A stretch of DNA of 39,922 nt from Staphylococcus pseudoxylosus (lineage in GTDB: Bacteria; Bacillota; Bacilli; Staphylococcales; Staphylococcaceae), in assembly GCF_003697915.1 (NCBI RefSeq), contig NZ_RCVN01000016.1, positions 1 to 39,922 on the forward strand, given 5' to 3'. Below the pieces are notes generated by a model. It ran no database searches, was not told where the DNA came from, and saw nothing but the letters and a program-made list of their open reading frames with translations. How positions within the stretch are numbered: position 1 is the first letter of the stretch; each line of letters begins with the position of its first letter. A program made the position numbers and the translations under genes. Shown here piece after piece: positions 8,280 through 19,517 of the stretch.

Positions 8280-11200
8280 TTATATTTCAGTAGTTTGAAC
8301 TTCTTCAATAATTTCAGTATCTGGTGTTGCTTTGTCGTATTCAACGTCTCTATAACGTCTCATACCTGTACCAGCTGGAATCAATTTACCGATAATAACG
8401 TTCTCTTTAAGTCCGAGTAAGTTATCACGTTTACCTTTGATTGCTGCATCTGTAAGTACACGAGTTGTTTCTTGGAATGAAGCTGCTGATAAGAAGCTTT
8501 CAGTTTCAAGAGAAGCTTTCGTGATACCTAGTAATACTGGTTTAGCTGTTGCAGGACGTTTACGTTCTTTGAACGCTTCACGGTTAGCATCAGTAAAGCT
8601 ATGAATATCTACTAATGAACCAGGTAATAGTTTAGTATCTCCTGCTTCAATGATACGTACTTTACGTAACATTTGTCTTACCATAACTTCAACGTGTTTA
8701 TCGTCGATTTCAACACCTTGCATACGGTAAACTTTTTGAACTTCTTTTAATAGATAGCTTTCTGTTGCATTTAAACCTGAAACAGATAAATAGTTCTTAG
8801 GTTCGATTGAACCTTCAGTAAGTACTTCTCCACGTTCAACGCCTTGTCCAACTTCTACTTTCAATCTTGAAGTACCAGAAGCTAGATAAGATTTCGTTTC
8901 GTTAGCACCTTTAATTACGATTTCTTGTTGACGGTCTTTAGCAAGTTTGATGTCATCAACGACACCTTCGATTTCAGTAATCACGGCTTGACCTTTAGGA
9001 TTACGTGCTTCGAAGATCTCTTGGATACGAGGAAGACCTTGTGTGATATCGCTACCTGCTACACCACCTGTATGGAATGTACGCATTGTAAGCTGTGTAC
9101 CTGGCTCACCAATTGATTGGGCAGCAATTGTACCAACTGCTTCACCAACTTCAACTTTTTCACCAGTCGCAAGGTTTTTACCGTAACATTTTTCACATAC
9201 ACCATGACGTGTATTACATGTAAATGCTGAACGGATATACATTTCCTCTATACCTGCATCTGTGATTTTCTTAGCGATGTCTGGTGTAACTAATTGATCT
9301 GGGTTAACAATGACCTCATCTGTTTCTGGATGACGGATTGTTTCTTTAGAATAACGACCTTCAATACGTTCGATGAATGGTTCAATCATTTCTGTACCTT
9401 CTTTGATATCAGAAACAAGTAAGCCACGGTCAGTACCACAATCTTCTTCACGGACGATAACATCTTGAGCCACGTCAACAAGACGACGCGTAAGGTAACC
9501 TGAATCGGCAGTCTTAAGCGCTGTATCGGCAAGACCTTTACGCGCACCGTGAGTAGAGATGAAGTATTCTAATACCGTTAAACCTTCACGGAATGATGAA
9601 GTGATTGGTAATTCAATAATCTCACCAGATGGCGCGGCCATAAGTCCACGCATACCAGCCAACTGTGTAAAGTTAGATGCGTTACCACGGGCACCAGAGT
9701 CACTCATCATGAAGATTGGGTTCGTTTCTTCAAGTGATCCCATTAATTCGTTTTGAATTTGGTCTTTTGCATCAGTCCAAATTTCAATTACAGCATTGTA
9801 ACGTTCAAAATCAGTGATTAAACCACGATTGAATTGTTTCGTTACTTTATCAACTAATTTTTCATGTTCATCAAGGATATCTTGTTTATCTGGTAATACC
9901 ACGATATCAGATACACCAACAGTAATACCTGCTTTAGATGAGAACTTGAATCCTAAGTCTTTCATTCTATCTAACATCATTGACGTATCAGTGATGCTGA
10001 AACGGTTAAATACTTCAGCAATAACATTTCCTAAGAAATTCTTATTGAATGGTTTGATTAATTCTTGCTCATCAAAGTAAGCTTTTAATCCACCTTCACC
10101 AATTTCAGTTGGTGCAATGAAGTATCTTTCCGGCGTTTTATTTTCTAAATTCGTTTGTGTTGGTTCATTAATATATGCAAATGAATCTGGAATGATTTCA
10201 TTGAATATTACTTTACCAACAGAAGTTAGCAAGATTTTTTTGTTTTGCTCTTCAGTAAACGTTGGATTGTTAAATGATGATGCGTGTACACCAATACGTG
10301 TATGCAAGTGAACATAACCATTTGCATAAGCTTTGAGTACTTCATTTGTATCATTGTAAATCGTACCAGTATTCACAGCATCTTTACGCTCAAGAGTTAG
10401 ATAATAGTTACCTAATACCATATCTTGTGATGGCGTAACAACTGGTTTACCATCTTTAGGGTTCAAGATGTTTTGCGCAGCTAACATTAACATACGCGCT
10501 TCAGCTTGTGCTTCTTTAGATAATGGTACGTGAACAGCCATTTGGTCACCATCAAAGTCAGCGTTGTAAGCTGTTGTAGCAAGTGGATGTAGACGAATCG
10601 CACGACCTTCAACTAATGTAGGTTCGAATGCTTGGATACCCAATCTGTGAAGTGTAGGTGCACGGTTTAAAAGAACTGGATGTTCTTTAATTACGTCTTC
10701 TAATACGTCCCATACTTCGTCATCCATACGCTCAATTTTACTTTTCGCATTTTTGATGTTTGTTGCAATTTCACGTTGTACTAATTCTTTCATTATGAAT
10801 GGTTTGAACAACTCAAGTGCCATTTCTTTAGGCAGACCACATTGATACATCTTCAAGCTTGGTCCAACTGCAATAACTGAACGACCTGAGTAGTCAACAC
10901 GTTTACCTAATAAGTTTTGACGGAAACGACCTTGTTTACCTTTTAACATATGTGAAAGTGATTTTAATGGGCGGTTACCTGGTCCAGTAACTGGACGGCC
11001 ACGACGACCATTATCAATAAGTGCATCAACAGCTTCTTGTAACATACGTTTTTCGTTTTGAACGATGATGCCAGGAGCACCTAAGTCTAACAAACGTTTT
11101 AAACGGTTATTACGGTTGATAACACGACGATATAAATCATTTAAATCACTTGTTGCGAAACGGCCACCATCTAATTGAACCATTGGTCTGATTTCAGGTG

Positions 11201-11903
11201 GAATAATAGGAAGTACGTCTAAAATCATCCAAGCTGGATTATTACCAGAATGTCTAAATGATTCAACAACTTCTAAACGTTTAATCGCACGTGTAAGTCT
11301 TTGACCAGTAGCTGATTCTAACTCATCACGTAAATGTTTAAGTTCAGCATCTAAGTCTATTTCTTCAAGTAATTCTTTAATACCTTCAGCACCCATTTTA
11401 GCAGTGAATTTGCCTGGGAATTTATCGTAGTACTCTCTAAATTCTGCTTCAGATAACAATGTCTTTTTCTCTAAACCAGTTGGACCTGGATTTACAACAA
11501 CGTATGAAGCAAAGTAAATAACTTCTTCTAACGCTCTTGGTGACATGTCTAATAATAGACCCATACGACTTGGAATACCTTTGAAGTACCAAATGTGAGA
11601 TACAGGTGCAGCTAATTCAATGTGCCCCATTCTTTCACGGCGCACTTTAGATTTAGTTACTTCTACGCCACATCTGTCACAAACCATACCTTTATAACGT
11701 ACACGTTTGTATTTACCACAACTACATTCCCAGTCTTTTGTAGGTCCAAATATTCTTTCACAGAATAGACCATCTTTTTCTGGTTTTAAAGTACGATAGT
11801 TAATTGTTTCTGGCTTTTTAACCTCACCAAAAGACCATGAACGGATTTTTTCGGGTGAAGCAAGTCCTATTTTCATATAATGGAAATTATTTACATCAAT
11901 CAA
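8280..11903 (-). CDS. rpoC: DNA-directed RNA polymerase subunit beta'
   Basis: This is the clamp and active-site subunit of RNA polymerase, 1207 aa from the chosen TTG start at 11903. The longer frame from a TTG at 11921 begins inside the Shine-Dalgarno AGGAGG, which is eight bases from 11903, so I reject it. The N-terminal zinc ribbon has Cys60, Cys62, Cys75 and Cys78. The catalytic NADFDGDQ is at 447-454, with Mg-binding aspartates 449, 451 and 453. Later come the [19 protein letters not shown] bridge-helix/trigger-loop region and a second zinc site around [13 protein letters not shown]. It follows rpoB by about 140 bases and is presumably co-transcribed with it. Confidence 0.98.
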   Translation of the reverse strand: MIDVNNFHYMKIGLASPEKIRSWSFGEVKKPETINYRTLKPEKDGLFCERIFGPTKDWECSCGKYKRVRYKGMVCDRCGVEVTKSKVRRERMGHIELAAPVSHIWYFKGIPSRMGLLLDMSPRALEEVIYFASYVVVNPGPTGLEKKTLLSEAEFREYYDKFPGKFTAKMGAEGIKELLEEIDLDAELKHLRDELESATGQRLTRAIKRLEVVESFRHSGNNPAWMILDVLPIIPPEIRPMVQLDGGRFATSDLNDLYRRVINRNNRLKRLLDLGAPGIIVQNEKRMLQEAVDALIDNGRRGRPVTGPGNRPLKSLSHMLKGKQGRFRQNLLGKRVDYSGRSVIAVGPSLKMYQCGLPKEMALELFKPFIMKELVQREIATNIKNAKSKIERMDDEVWDVLEDVIKEHPVLLNRAPTLHRLGIQAFEPTLVEGRAIRLHPLATTAYNADFDGDQMAVHVPLSKEAQAEARMLMLAAQNILNPKDGKPVVTPSQDMVLGNYYLTLERKDAVNTGTIYNDTNEVLKAYANGYVHLHTRIGVHASSFNNPTFTEEQNKKILLTSVGKVIFNEIIPDSFAYINEPTQTNLENKTPERYFIAPTEIGEGGLKAYFDEQELIKPFNKNFLGNVIAEVFNRFSITDTSMMLDRMKDLGFKFSSKAGITVGVSDIVVLPDKQDILDEHEKLVDKVTKQFNRGLITDFERYNAVIEIWTDAKDQIQNELMGSLEETNPIFMMSDSGARGNASNFTQLAGMRGLMAAPSGEIIELPITSSFREGLTVLEYFISTHGARKGLADTALKTADSGYLTRRLVDVAQDVIVREEDCGTDRGLLVSDIKEGTEMIEPFIERIEGRYSKETIRHPETDEVIVNPDQLVTPDIAKKITDAGIEEMYIRSAFTCNTRHGVCEKCYGKNLATGEKVEVGEAVGTIAAQSIGEPGTQLTMRTFHTGGVAGSDITQGLPRIQEIFEARNPKGQAVITEIEGVVDDIKLAKDRQQEIVIKGANETKSYLASGTSRLKVEVGQGVERGEVLTEGSIEPKNYLSVSGLNATESYLLKEVQKVYRMQGVEIDDKHVEVMVRQMLRKVRIIEAGDTKLLPGSLVDIHSFTDANREAFKERKRPATAKPVLLGITKASLETESFLSAASFQETTRVLTDAAIKGKRDNLLGLKENVIIGKLIPAGTGMRRYRDVEYDKATPDTEIIEEVQTTEI

Positions 11904-12045
11904 GGAGCCTACCTCCTTCAATTTAGATTAGCTGTGCAAATTGATTGATTGCTCTATATCAATAATAGAATAACCAATGTAGAGACTTAGTCCATTATTG
12001 GACTTTATCTCTACAAGGCTTATTCGTTTATAAACTTAAATGCAA

Positions 12046-15000
12046 TTAGTCTGTAACTTCTTTTTGTGATTGCGGTGCATCTTTTTGTTGAAGATCCACT
12101 TTACGCTCAACGACATCATCATCTTCATTGTCTTGCATGTCAATTTCATTGTCATGCTCGTCCATGATTTTAACGTCTAGACCTAAACTTTGTAATTCTT
12201 TCATCAATACTCGGAATGATTCTGGAACTCCAGGTTTAGTGATGTTTTCACCTTTAACAATAGATTCGTATGTCTTAACACGACCTACTGTATCATCTGA
12301 TTTGTAAGTTAAAATTTCTTGAAGTGTATATGCAGCACCGTAAGCTTCAAGTGCCCATACTTCCATCTCACCGAAACGTTGTCCACCGAATTGTGCTTTA
12401 CCACCAAGCGGTTGTTGCGTTACTAATGAGTATGGTCCAGTTGAACGCGCATGTAATTTATCGTCAACCATGTGTGCTAGTTTCAACATGTACATAACGC
12501 CGACTGAAATTCTGTTATCGAATGGTTCACCAGTACGTCCATCGTATAATACGGTTTTTCCGTCACGAGCCATACCAGCTTCTTCGATTGTTGACCATAC
12601 GTCTTCATCACTCGCACCATCAAATACTGGTGATGCAACATGGATACCTAAGTTTTTAGCAGCCATACCTAAGTGTAGCTCTAATACTTGTCCGATATTC
12701 ATACGTGATGGTACACCTAGAGGGTTCAACATGATATCAATTGGTGTACCGTCTGGTAGATACGGCATGTCTTCTTCAGGAACAAGTTTTGAAATTACAC
12801 CCTTGTTACCATGACGACCACACATCTTATCTCCTACGTGAATTTTACGTTTTTGAACGATATAAACACGAACTAATTGGTTAACACCTGGAGATAACGT
12901 GTCATCTCCTTCTTCACGGTTAAAGACTTTAACATCTAGAACAATACCACCTGCACCATGAGGTACGCGTAATGATGTATCGCGGACTTCACGTGCTTTT
13001 TCACCAAAGATTGCGTGTAATAAACGTTCTTCTGCAGTTAACTCTGTTACACCTTTAGGCGTTACTTTACCTACTAAGATGTCACCATCATTAACTTCAG
13101 CACCGACGTATACAATACCACGGTCATCTAAGTTTTTAAGCGCACTATCTGAAACATTTGGAATATCACGTGTGATTTCTTCAGGTCCTAGCTTAGTATC
13201 ACGTGCTTCTGATTCATACTCTTCAATATGAATAGAAGTATATACGTCATCTTTAACTAGGCGTTCACTCATGATCACGGCATCCTCATAGTTGTAACCG
13301 TCCCAAGTCATGAAACCAACAACTACGTTTCTACCTAATGCCATTTCACCAAGTTCCATAGATGGACCGTCAGCTAAAATTTCGCCTCTTGTCACTACGT
13401 CACCAGAAGCAACGATAGGTCTTTGGTTGTAACATGTACCAGTGTTTGAACGTTTGAACTTAGCTAATGGATAGCGATCTAATTCGCCTTCATATTCTTG
13501 GCCATCTTCTTCGATAAGTTGACGAACAAGGATTTCATTAGATTCAACGTGCTCAACACGACCTTTGCGTTTTGCAACAATTGCTGCACCAGAGTCACGT
13601 GCTGCCACGTGCTCCATGCCTGTACCAACAAATGGTGATTCAGGGTTCATCAATGGCACTGCTTGACGTTGCATGTTTGCACCCATCAATGCACGGTTAG
13701 AGTCATCGTTTTCTAAGAAAGGAATACATGCTGTCGCAGCAGAAACAACTTGTTTTGGTGAAACGTCCATGTAATCCATTTTTTCTTTAGCCATAACTGT
13801 GTTATTACCACGGAAACGACAAACAACTTCATCATCTAAGAAACGACCATTTTCATCTAATTTAGAGTTGGCTTGTGCTACCACATAGCTATCCTCTTCA
13901 TCAGCTGTTAAGTAATCGATTTGCTCAGTAATGCTGTTTGTTTCAAGGTCTACTTTACGATACGGTGTTTCAATGAAACCAAATTCATTCACACGTGCAT
14001 AACTAGACAATGAGTTGATAAGACCAATGTTTGGTCCCTCAGGTGTTTCGATTGGACACATACGACCATAGTGAGAATAGTGAACGTCACGTACTTCCAT
14101 TTGAGCACGTTCACGTGTTAAACCACCAGGTCCTAAAGCAGATAAACGACGTTTGTGCGTTAACTCTGCTAATGGGTTAGCTTGGTCCATGAATTGTGAT
14201 AATTGTGAACTACCAAAGAATTCTTTAATAGATGCAATAACAGGACGTATATTGATTAATTGTTGTGGCGTTACAGAATCTGTGTCTTGAATAGACATTC
14301 TTTCACGTACCACACGCTCCATTCTTGATAAACCAATACGGAATTGGTTTTGTAACAATTCACCTACTGAACGTAGACGACGGTTACCAAGGTGGTCAAT
14401 ATCATCTGTGAAACCAATACCACTTAATAAGTTAAAGAAGTATGACATTGATGAAATAATGTCTGCTGGAGTTATACATTTCACTTCTGAATCAGGGAAT
14501 GCATTACCAATCACTGTTGTTGTACGTCCTTCTTCGTCATTAGGAACATAAACTTTAATTGATTGAATCTCAACAGGTTCATCAATTACTGTACCTTCTA
14601 ATTCAAAGACTTCACTGTTAGCATTTGATTCTAGTACATCCATGATTTCATCTAAATTACGACGATCAAGTACTGTACCTTCTTCAGCTACGATTTCACC
14701 TGTTTCTGAATTAACAATTGGTTCTGCTAATTTTTGGTTAAACAAGCGATGTTTTAAATGAAGTTTTTTGTTTGCTTTATAACGACCTACACTTGCTAAG
14801 TCATAACGTTTCGGATCGAAGAAACGTGAGTATAAAAGACTCTTAGCATTTTCAACTGTAGGTGGTTCACCAGGGCGTAAACGCTCATAGATTTCTAATA
14901 GCGCTTGATCTGTGTTTTCTGTACCATCTTTTTCTAACGTATTACGTAAATATTCATTTTCACCTAAAAGATCAACGATTTCTTGATCAGTAGAGAAACC

Positions 15001-15597
15001 TAAAGCACGTAATAATACTGTTAATGGTAACTTTCTAGTTCTATCAATACGGACATATACAACATCTTTAGCATCAGTTTCATATTCTAACCATGCACCA
15101 CGGTTTGGAATAATAGTTGCGTCGAAGTTTGTACGGCCGTTTTTATCTAGTTTTTCATTGAAGTATACGGATGGTGAACGAACTAATTGTGATACGATAA
15201 CACGTTCAGCACCGTTAATTACGAATGTACCTGTATCTGTCATTAATGGGAAATCACCCATAAACACTTCTTGTTCTTTTACTTCGCCAGTTTCTTTGAT
15301 AATTAAACGCACTTTAACACGTAGAGGTGCAGAATACGTTGTATCACGGTTTTTTGATTCTTCTAAATCATATTTCGGTTCTCCGAGTCTATAATCTACA
15401 AACTCTAAAGATAGATTGCCTGTGAAATCTTCAATCGGTGAAATGTCTCTAAACATTTCTAATAAACCTTCTTCTAAGAACCAATCGTAAGACTTAGTTT
15501 GAATCTCAATTAAATTCGGTAATTCTAATACCTCTGAAATTCTCGCATAGTTTCTACGTTTACGATGTCTTCCATATTGGACAAATTGACCTGCCAA
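12046..15597 (-). CDS. rpoB: DNA-directed RNA polymerase subunit beta
   Basis: This is the second large catalytic subunit of RNA polymerase, 1183 aa. The start is TTG at 15597 with GAGGGGTGA upstream, and the protein begins with [20 protein letters not shown]. The rifampicin pocket contains [20 protein letters not shown] followed by RLSALGPGG. The resistance-associated Asp, His and Ser positions there are all wild type, which predicts rifampicin susceptibility. The C-terminal part shows [20 protein letters not shown]. The tail is acidic and variable. A hairpin with a T run in the leader (15659-15695) suggests attenuation upstream. Confidence 0.98.
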   Translation of the reverse strand: MAGQFVQYGRHRKRRNYARISEVLELPNLIEIQTKSYDWFLEEGLLEMFRDISPIEDFTGNLSLEFVDYRLGEPKYDLEESKNRDTTYSAPLRVKVRLIIKETGEVKEQEVFMGDFPLMTDTGTFVINGAERVIVSQLVRSPSVYFNEKLDKNGRTNFDATIIPNRGAWLEYETDAKDVVYVRIDRTRKLPLTVLLRALGFSTDQEIVDLLGENEYLRNTLEKDGTENTDQALLEIYERLRPGEPPTVENAKSLLYSRFFDPKRYDLASVGRYKANKKLHLKHRLFNQKLAEPIVNSETGEIVAEEGTVLDRRNLDEIMDVLESNANSEVFELEGTVIDEPVEIQSIKVYVPNDEEGRTTTVIGNAFPDSEVKCITPADIISSMSYFFNLLSGIGFTDDIDHLGNRRLRSVGELLQNQFRIGLSRMERVVRERMSIQDTDSVTPQQLINIRPVIASIKEFFGSSQLSQFMDQANPLAELTHKRRLSALGPGGLTRERAQMEVRDVHYSHYGRMCPIETPEGPNIGLINSLSSYARVNEFGFIETPYRKVDLETNSITEQIDYLTADEEDSYVVAQANSKLDENGRFLDDEVVCRFRGNNTVMAKEKMDYMDVSPKQVVSAATACIPFLENDDSNRALMGANMQRQAVPLMNPESPFVGTGMEHVAARDSGAAIVAKRKGRVEHVESNEILVRQLIEEDGQEYEGELDRYPLAKFKRSNTGTCYNQRPIVASGDVVTRGEILADGPSMELGEMALGRNVVVGFMTWDGYNYEDAVIMSERLVKDDVYTSIHIEEYESEARDTKLGPEEITRDIPNVSDSALKNLDDRGIVYVGAEVNDGDILVGKVTPKGVTELTAEERLLHAIFGEKAREVRDTSLRVPHGAGGIVLDVKVFNREEGDDTLSPGVNQLVRVYIVQKRKIHVGDKMCGRHGNKGVISKLVPEEDMPYLPDGTPIDIMLNPLGVPSRMNIGQVLELHLGMAAKNLGIHVASPVFDGASDEDVWSTIEEAGMARDGKTVLYDGRTGEPFDNRISVGVMYMLKLAHMVDDKLHARSTGPYSLVTQQPLGGKAQFGGQRFGEMEVWALEAYGAAYTLQEILTYKSDDTVGRVKTYESIVKGENITKPGVPESFRVLMKELQSLGLDVKIMDEHDNEIDMQDNEDDDVVERKVDLQQKDAPQSQKEVTD

Positions 15598-15657
15598 ACA
15601 GATTCACCCCTCAAAAATTGCGTGTTTACTTTTAGTAAATCACCAAATATAATTAGA

Positions 15658-15696
15658 CAAAAAGAAAACGGTAGCATACTTATGACACCATTTTCT
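15658..15696 (-). terminator. candidate attenuator in the rpoB leader
   Basis: On the minus strand GAAAATGGT (15695-15687) pairs with ACCGTTTTC (15672-15664), one pair being G-U, around a 14-base loop. A run of five T (15663-15659) follows. It lies about 60 bases before the rpoB start. A weak promoter candidate (TTCAAT, 17 bases, TATAAA) lies upstream of it, so this could be a regulated terminator inside the leader. Confidence 0.55.
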
Positions 15697-15795
15697 ATTT
15701 CACCTTATATACATTGTTAATTTATACGTAAAAGTACACACTTATTGAACATAATTTTTTACATTCTATTACTATATCAGAATACAGCTACTTAA

Positions 15796-16404
15796 TCAAC
15801 CTTTTACACTTCTTAAAATGTAATAGCCTTTGCTTTTTTCTAATACTTCAACGTTATCGAATGTGTCTTGCATTTTTTTCTTTGCAGATGGCATACCTTG
15901 CTTTTTTTGAATTACTACAAAAAGTTCACCATCAAGTTTTAATTTAACATAAGCGTCTTCCAAAATGCGATGTACAACTTCTTTCCCTGCTCTAATCGGT
16001 GGATTAGTAAGGACAAAGTCATACGTGTTGTCTTCTACTTGTGATAAACCATCACTTTCTTTAACTTCAACATTGTCTATACGGTTTCTTTTTTTATTTT
16101 TTCTTGATAAATTTAGCGCGCGTTGATTCACATCAACCATTGTCACTTCGTGGTGTGGGGAAACTTTCGCAATCATTAAACCGATAGGGCCATAGCCACA
16201 ACCAACATCTATGATATTCTTTGTAGGACCAGGGGGATATGTTTTCAAAAAAGTTTTTACTAGTAAATCAGACCCAAAATCTATTTTCCCTTTTGAAAAT
16301 ACACCAGCATCTGTTACAAGTTCTAAATCATGGTTATCGTAGGAGTACGTAAAAAGCGATTCTTCACTTTCTACTTCAGGATTTTCATCATAATAATGAC
16401 TCAT
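15796..16404 (-). CDS. class I SAM-dependent methyltransferase, RsmC-like
   Basis: This is a 202-aa Rossmann-fold methyltransferase. The SAM-binding motif I is DVGCGYGPIG, and the catalytic NPPI tetrapeptide in LTNPPIRAGKEVVH is typical of enzymes that methylate exocyclic amino groups of guanine, such as RsmC (16S rRNA G1207). It corresponds to the single-domain YbxB-type protein found between rplL and rpoB in Firmicutes; the enzyme family suggests rRNA as substrate, but that is inference. The ATG is preceded by AGAGGTG. A strong terminator separates it from rplL upstream, so its expression depends on read-through or on an unrecognised promoter in the 150 bases before it. Confidence 0.85.
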   Translation of the reverse strand: MSHYYDENPEVESEESLFTYSYDNHDLELVTDAGVFSKGKIDFGSDLLVKTFLKTYPPGPTKNIIDVGCGYGPIGLMIAKVSPHHEVTMVDVNQRALNLSRKNKKRNRIDNVEVKESDGLSQVEDNTYDFVLTNPPIRAGKEVVHRILEDAYVKLKLDGELFVVIQKKQGMPSAKKKMQDTFDNVEVLEKSKGYYILRSVKG

Positions 16405-16520
16405 GACTACACCTCTTTTAATCTAATTCTTCTTAGATTAATAATATACCCAAATATTTTAAATTTCGACTTTAAAGTCTTTATTTAAATATTGAAAATA
16501 GGCAATAGATAAAATAAGAT

Positions 16521-16550
16521 AAAACCCCGTTATAGTCATAACGGGGTTTT
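16521..16550 (-). terminator. terminator after rplJ-rplL
   Basis: A perfect 13-bp stem, AAAACCCCGTTAT with ATAACGGGGTTTT, encloses a 4-base loop. It is A-rich on one arm and T-rich on the other. It lies about 120 bases after the rplL stop codon. Confidence 0.9.
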
Positions 16551-16671
16551 CATTTCTCAAAGATTTCAGATAGTCCATGATACACTTAATATTAACGTAC
16601 CAAAGCAGTCAATGTATTAAGCTACAAGAACTATCTTCCATATATAATTATCAACTGTTAACCAGCAGAAA

Positions 16672-17040
16672 TTATTTTAATTCTACTGTAGCGCCAGCTT
16701 CTTCTAATGTTTCTTTAAGTTGTTCAGCTTCTTCTTTAGGTAAAGCTTCTTTAACTACTTTAGGAGCTCCGTCAACTAATTCTTTAGCATCTTTTAATCC
16801 TAAGCCAGTAGCTTCTTTAACAGCTTTAACGACTTTGATTTTTGATGATCCAGCTGAAGTTAATTCAACATCGAAATCAGTTTTTTCAGCTTCAGCGTCT
16901 CCGCCACCAGCTGCGCCTGCTGCTGCTACTGGAGCTGCTGCAGTTACACCAAATTCTTCTTCAATTGCTTTTACTAAGTCGTTTAATTCTAAAACTGACA
17001 TTTCTTTAATCGCTTCAATGATTTGTTCTTGATTAGCCAT
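16672..17040 (-). CDS. rplL: 50S ribosomal protein L7/L12
   Basis: This is the multi-copy stalk protein that recruits translation GTPases, 122 aa. It has the N-terminal dimerisation helices (to about residue 30), an alanine/glycine-rich flexible hinge (about 33-50) and a C-terminal globular domain with [20 protein letters not shown], the face that contacts EF-Tu and EF-G. The ATG is preceded by GGAGG. It lies 41 bases downstream of rplJ in one operon governed by the L10 leader. Confidence 0.98.
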   Translation of the reverse strand: MANQEQIIEAIKEMSVLELNDLVKAIEEEFGVTAAAPVAAAGAAGGGDAEAEKTDFDVELTSAGSSKIKVVKAVKEATGLGLKDAKELVDGAPKVVKEALPKEEAEQLKETLEEAGATVELK

Positions 17041-17081
17041 TTTTAATATTCCTCCATTAATTTTAATTAGTTTATGCGCAA

Positions 17082-17591
17082 TTATTCAGCGCTTTCTTCT
17101 TTAGATTCTTTCTCTTCTCCAACAGCTTTAACCGCATAAGCGAAGTTGCGTACTGGAGCTTGTAATACTGATAGTAGCATAGAAACAAGACCGTCGTGTG
17201 ATGGTAATGTACCAACAGTGTTAACTTCTTCTGCAGAAATAACGTTGCCTTCCATAACACCTGTTTTAATTTCTAATGCTTGATGTTCTTTTGCAAATCC
17301 TGCGATAACTTTTGCTGGAGCAACAACATCTTCTGTTGAAGTAGCAACTGCAGTAGGACCTACTAAGAATTCATCTAAACCGTCGATACCAGCTTTTTCT
17401 GCTGCACGGCGAACCATAGTGTTTTTGTAAACTTTGTACTCAACACCAGCTTCACGTAATTGTGAACGTAATTCAGTTACTTCAGCAACGCTTAGACCAC
17501 GATAGTCAACGATAACTGTAGATACTGAGTTTTTAAGTTGTTCAGCAATAATATCAACTTCTTGTTTTTTTGCATCGATGATAGCAGACAT
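17082..17591 (-). CDS. rplJ: 50S ribosomal protein L10
   Basis: This protein forms the stalk base. It binds 23S rRNA and carries the L7/L12 dimers on its C-terminal helix. It is 169 aa and shows the typical [20 protein letters not shown] and [12 protein letters not shown] motifs near the N terminus, with a charged C-terminal tail. The ATG has GGAGGTG upstream. Its own mRNA leader carries a kink-turn-like L10-binding stem and an intrinsic attenuator, so its synthesis is probably feedback-controlled by L10 or the L10(L12)4 complex. Confidence 0.98.
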   Translation of the reverse strand: MSAIIDAKKQEVDIIAEQLKNSVSTVIVDYRGLSVAEVTELRSQLREAGVEYKVYKNTMVRRAAEKAGIDGLDEFLVGPTAVATSTEDVVAPAKVIAGFAKEHQALEIKTGVMEGNVISAEEVNTVGTLPSHDGLVSMLLSVLQAPVRNFAYAVKAVGEEKESKEESAE

Positions 17592-17810
17592 TTAGACACC
17601 TCCATAGATTTTAGTTTGGTGCTTTTAATTTTGAAGTAATCATTAACGAATCGTATTCGCTTGGTATTACTCAATAAAAAAAGCACTTTCTACCCGTGGC
17701 AAAAAGTGCTTGAAAGATCTAAATTCTTCACGTTCAAGTCAATTTTAGCCTCGGTAGGATTTAATTTTAAGTTATTACTAACTCCTACTGTCTTAGGTAA
17801 AATAATACAT
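17592..17810 (-). ncRNA. L10 leader (autoregulatory rplJ-rplL 5' UTR)
   Basis: This leader of about 218 bases runs from the predicted transcription start near 17809 to rplJ. It contains the AGTAGGA...TCCTACC stem (17789-17783 with 17759-17753), whose loop has the AGTTAGTAATAACTTA sequence typical of Firmicute L10 leaders. A terminator follows: AAGCACTTT pairs with AAAGTGCTT (17711-17703 with 17689-17681), then a run of seven T. The arrangement matches known leaders in which bound L10 favours the terminator. Confidence 0.88.
17675..17712 (-). terminator. attenuator of the rplJ-rplL operon
   Basis: A 9-bp stem (17711-17703 with 17689-17681) is followed on the minus strand by seven T residues. 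It lies about 85 bases before rplJ inside the L10 leader. Confidence 0.88.
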
Positions 17811-17815
17811 TAACC

Positions 17816-17844
17816 AATATAACTAAATTAATGTACTATGTCAA
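17816..17844 (-). promoter_or_regulatory. promoter of rplJ-rplL
   Basis: A consensus -35 TTGACA (17844-17839), a 17-base spacer and TATATT (17821-17816) on the minus strand. It begins about a dozen bases after the rplKA terminator stem. Confidence 0.88.
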
Positions 17845-17854
17845 TATTTTTTTA

Positions 17855-17881
17855 AAGGCTGAAAGCATAAACTTTCAGCCT
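17855..17881 (-). terminator. terminator after rplK-rplA
   Basis: GGCTGAAAG (17880-17872 on the minus strand) pairs with CTTTCAGCC (17865-17857) around a 6-base loop, followed by TTT. The rplJ promoter starts immediately downstream. Confidence 0.85.
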
Positions 17882-17903
17882 AAGTAACTTTTATTTTAAT
17901 AGA

Positions 17904-18599
17904 TTAAAGTTTGATGCTTGAAGTATCAACTTTAACTCCAGGACCCATTGTTGTAGTTACAGCAATAGATTTGAAGTACGTACCTTTAGCTGAAGCAGGT
18001 TTTGCTTTAGTTAATACGTCTTGTAAAGCTCTGAAGTTTTCAACAAGTTTGTCTGTATCAAATGATGTTTTACCAATTGATGCGTGAACAATACCTGATT
18101 TCTCAGCACGGTATTCTACTTTACCAGCTTTGATTTCTTCAACTGCTTTTTTAACGTCCATAGTTACTGTTCCAGTTTTAGGGTTTGGCATTAAACCTTT
18201 AGGTCCTAATACACGACCAAGTTTACCAACTTCACCCATCATGTCTGGTGTAGCTACTACTACGTCAAAATCAAACCAACCTTGTTGGATTTTTTCTACA
18301 TATTCGCCTTCGCCAACGAAATCTGCACCTGCTGCTTCTGCTTCAGCTGCTTTTTCTCCTTTAGCGAACACTAATACACGTTGTGATTTACCAGTACCGT
18401 TTGGTAGCACTACTGCTCCACGGATTTGTTGGTCATTTTTACGTGTATCAATACCTAAACGGAATGCTACTTCAACTGATGCGTCAAAGTTAGCAATGTT
18501 TGTTTCTTTAGCTAGTTCAACAGCTTCTTGTACATCGTAATGTTTTAAGCGATCGATTTTGCTAGCTGCTTCTTGATATCTTTTGCTTTTTTTAGCCAT
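17904..18599 (-). CDS. rplA: 50S ribosomal protein L1
   Basis: This two-domain protein of the mobile L1 stalk is 231 aa from the ATG at 18599. An in-frame extension reaches 18644, but GGAGG placed just before 18599 and the conserved beginning [15 protein letters not shown] decide the start. It contains the L1 signature region with [17 protein letters not shown]1 commonly represses its own operon by binding a 23S-like mRNA site; a structured leader upstream of rplK (19276-19354) is a good candidate for that site. The gene lies 228 bases downstream of rplK. Confidence 0.98.
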   Translation of the reverse strand: MAKKSKRYQEAASKIDRLKHYDVQEAVELAKETNIANFDASVEVAFRLGIDTRKNDQQIRGAVVLPNGTGKSQRVLVFAKGEKAAEAEAAGADFVGEGEYVEKIQQGWFDFDVVVATPDMMGEVGKLGRVLGPKGLMPNPKTGTVTMDVKKAVEEIKAGKVEYRAEKSGIVHASIGKTSFDTDKLVENFRALQDVLTKAKPASAKGTYFKSIAVTTTMGPGVKVDTSSIKL

Positions 18600-18827
18600 T
18601 TCATGTTCCTCCTTTAGTGGTTTTAGCGGAATTTCCTCCCACATTTACTTGCTTTCACAAGTTAAGAGCAGATAACAGAGAGGTTTAAATTATGTTTTAT
18701 CTTAGAATTAAATTCCTTAATAAATGACATTTTCCCTCATATTACGACAATATTGAACGCTGTCATCATGTTTGTCATTTCTGTCATCTGCTTCTATCGT
18801 CAATCTATATATTCATTAATGTTTTTA

Positions 18828-19250
18828 TTATTGAACTGTGATTCCCATACTACGAGCAGTACCTTCAATGATACGAACTGCCGCTTCTTCGTCTGAAGCG
18901 TTTAAATCTTGCATTTTTTGGTTCGCAATTTCACGTACTTGATCTTTAGTTACTGTAGCAACTTTGTTTTTATTAGGTTCGCCTGAACCTTTTTCAACGC
19001 CTGCTGCTTTTTTAAGTAATACTGGAGCCGGTGGTGTTTTTGTAATAAATGTAAATGAACGGTCTTCATAAACACTGATTTCTACCGGAATGATTAAACC
19101 TGCGTCTTCTTGTGTACGTGCGTTGAATTCCTTACAGAATCCCATAATGTTCACACCCGCTTGACCTAATGCTGGACCAACTGGTGGTGCTGGATTTGCT
19201 TTCCCTGCAGGAATTTGTAATTTAACTACTTTTTCTACTTTTTTAGCCAC
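18828..19250 (-). CDS. rplK: 50S ribosomal protein L11
   Basis: This protein of the GTPase-associated centre is 140 aa from GTG at 19250. A longer reading from GTG at 19259 would start within the Shine-Dalgarno GGAGG, so I reject it. The N-terminal domain has the proline-rich [20 protein letters not shown], typical of the thiostrepton/RelA-related region. The C-terminal domain ends in [14 protein letters not shown]. It is the first gene of rplK-rplA and follows a highly structured leader. Confidence 0.98.
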   Translation of the reverse strand: MAKKVEKVVKLQIPAGKANPAPPVGPALGQAGVNIMGFCKEFNARTQEDAGLIIPVEISVYEDRSFTFITKTPPAPVLLKKAAGVEKGSGEPNKNKVATVTKDQVREIANQKMQDLNASDEEAAVRIIEGTARSMGITVQ

Positions 19251-19275
19251 GATGTGCACCTCCTTGATATCGTGA

Positions 19276-19354
19276 TGTGGTCACAGGACTGAGTTTTGTC
19301 CTCCCACTCTTCTACATTTCGTGACGAAATGAACGCTCTATGAGCGCGACCACA
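19276..19354 (-). ncRNA. structured rplK leader, candidate L1-binding autoregulatory site
   Basis: A closing stem (TGTGGTC at 19276-19282 with GACCACA at 19348-19354) encloses three hairpins: CGCTC/GAGCG (19334-19346), CATTTCG/CGAAATG (19315-19331) and AGGAC/GTCCT (19285-19302). A purine-rich GTGGGAGG segment lies between two of them. The multi-branched shape just before the ribosome-binding site resembles ribosomal-protein leader RNAs. L1 is the expected ligand from operon context; this is inference. Confidence 0.7.
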
Positions 19355-19356
19355 GT

Positions 19357-19386
19357 ATTATAACATTAATCCATTACGTAAAGCAA
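19357..19386 (-). promoter_or_regulatory. promoter of rplK-rplA
   Basis: On the minus strand TTGCTT (19386-19381), an 18-base spacer, then TATAAT (19362-19357) preceded by TG. Transcription would start right at the beginning of the structured leader. Confidence 0.8.
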
Positions 19387-19409
19387 TGGTAAAATGTAAG
19401 TTTTTTTAT

Positions 19410-19512
19410 AGAACCCCTTATCATTTTAATGATTAGGGGTTCTTAATGCATGAGCTCTGGCTCAGGTGTTCCTCTAACTTCATCATTTTAATGATTAGGG
19501 GTTCTTAACGCA
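19410..19512. repeat. 62-bp-offset duplication enclosing a palindrome
   Basis: The 27-mer beginning ATCATTTTAATGATTAGGGG and ending TTCTTAA occurs at 19420-19446 and again at 19482-19508. The first copy forms the right part of a hairpin with AGAACCCCT at 19410-19418. Between the copies lies the palindrome TGCATGAGCTCTGGCTCAGG (19448-19467) and the tail TGTTCCTCT. Neither hairpin carries a T run in either direction. The design copies that after the M20 gene. Confidence 0.85.
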
Positions 19513-19517
19513 TGTAA

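Noticed and set aside
12046..15597. Rifampicin-resistance changes in rpoB
   Set aside because: The Asp, His and Ser positions of the rifampicin region are wild type in the translated sequence.
19410..19443. Classical intrinsic terminator for nusG at this hairpin
   Set aside because: The stem is strong, but the bases after it are A-rich on the minus strand and there is no T run in either direction, so I list it only as a stem-loop repeat.
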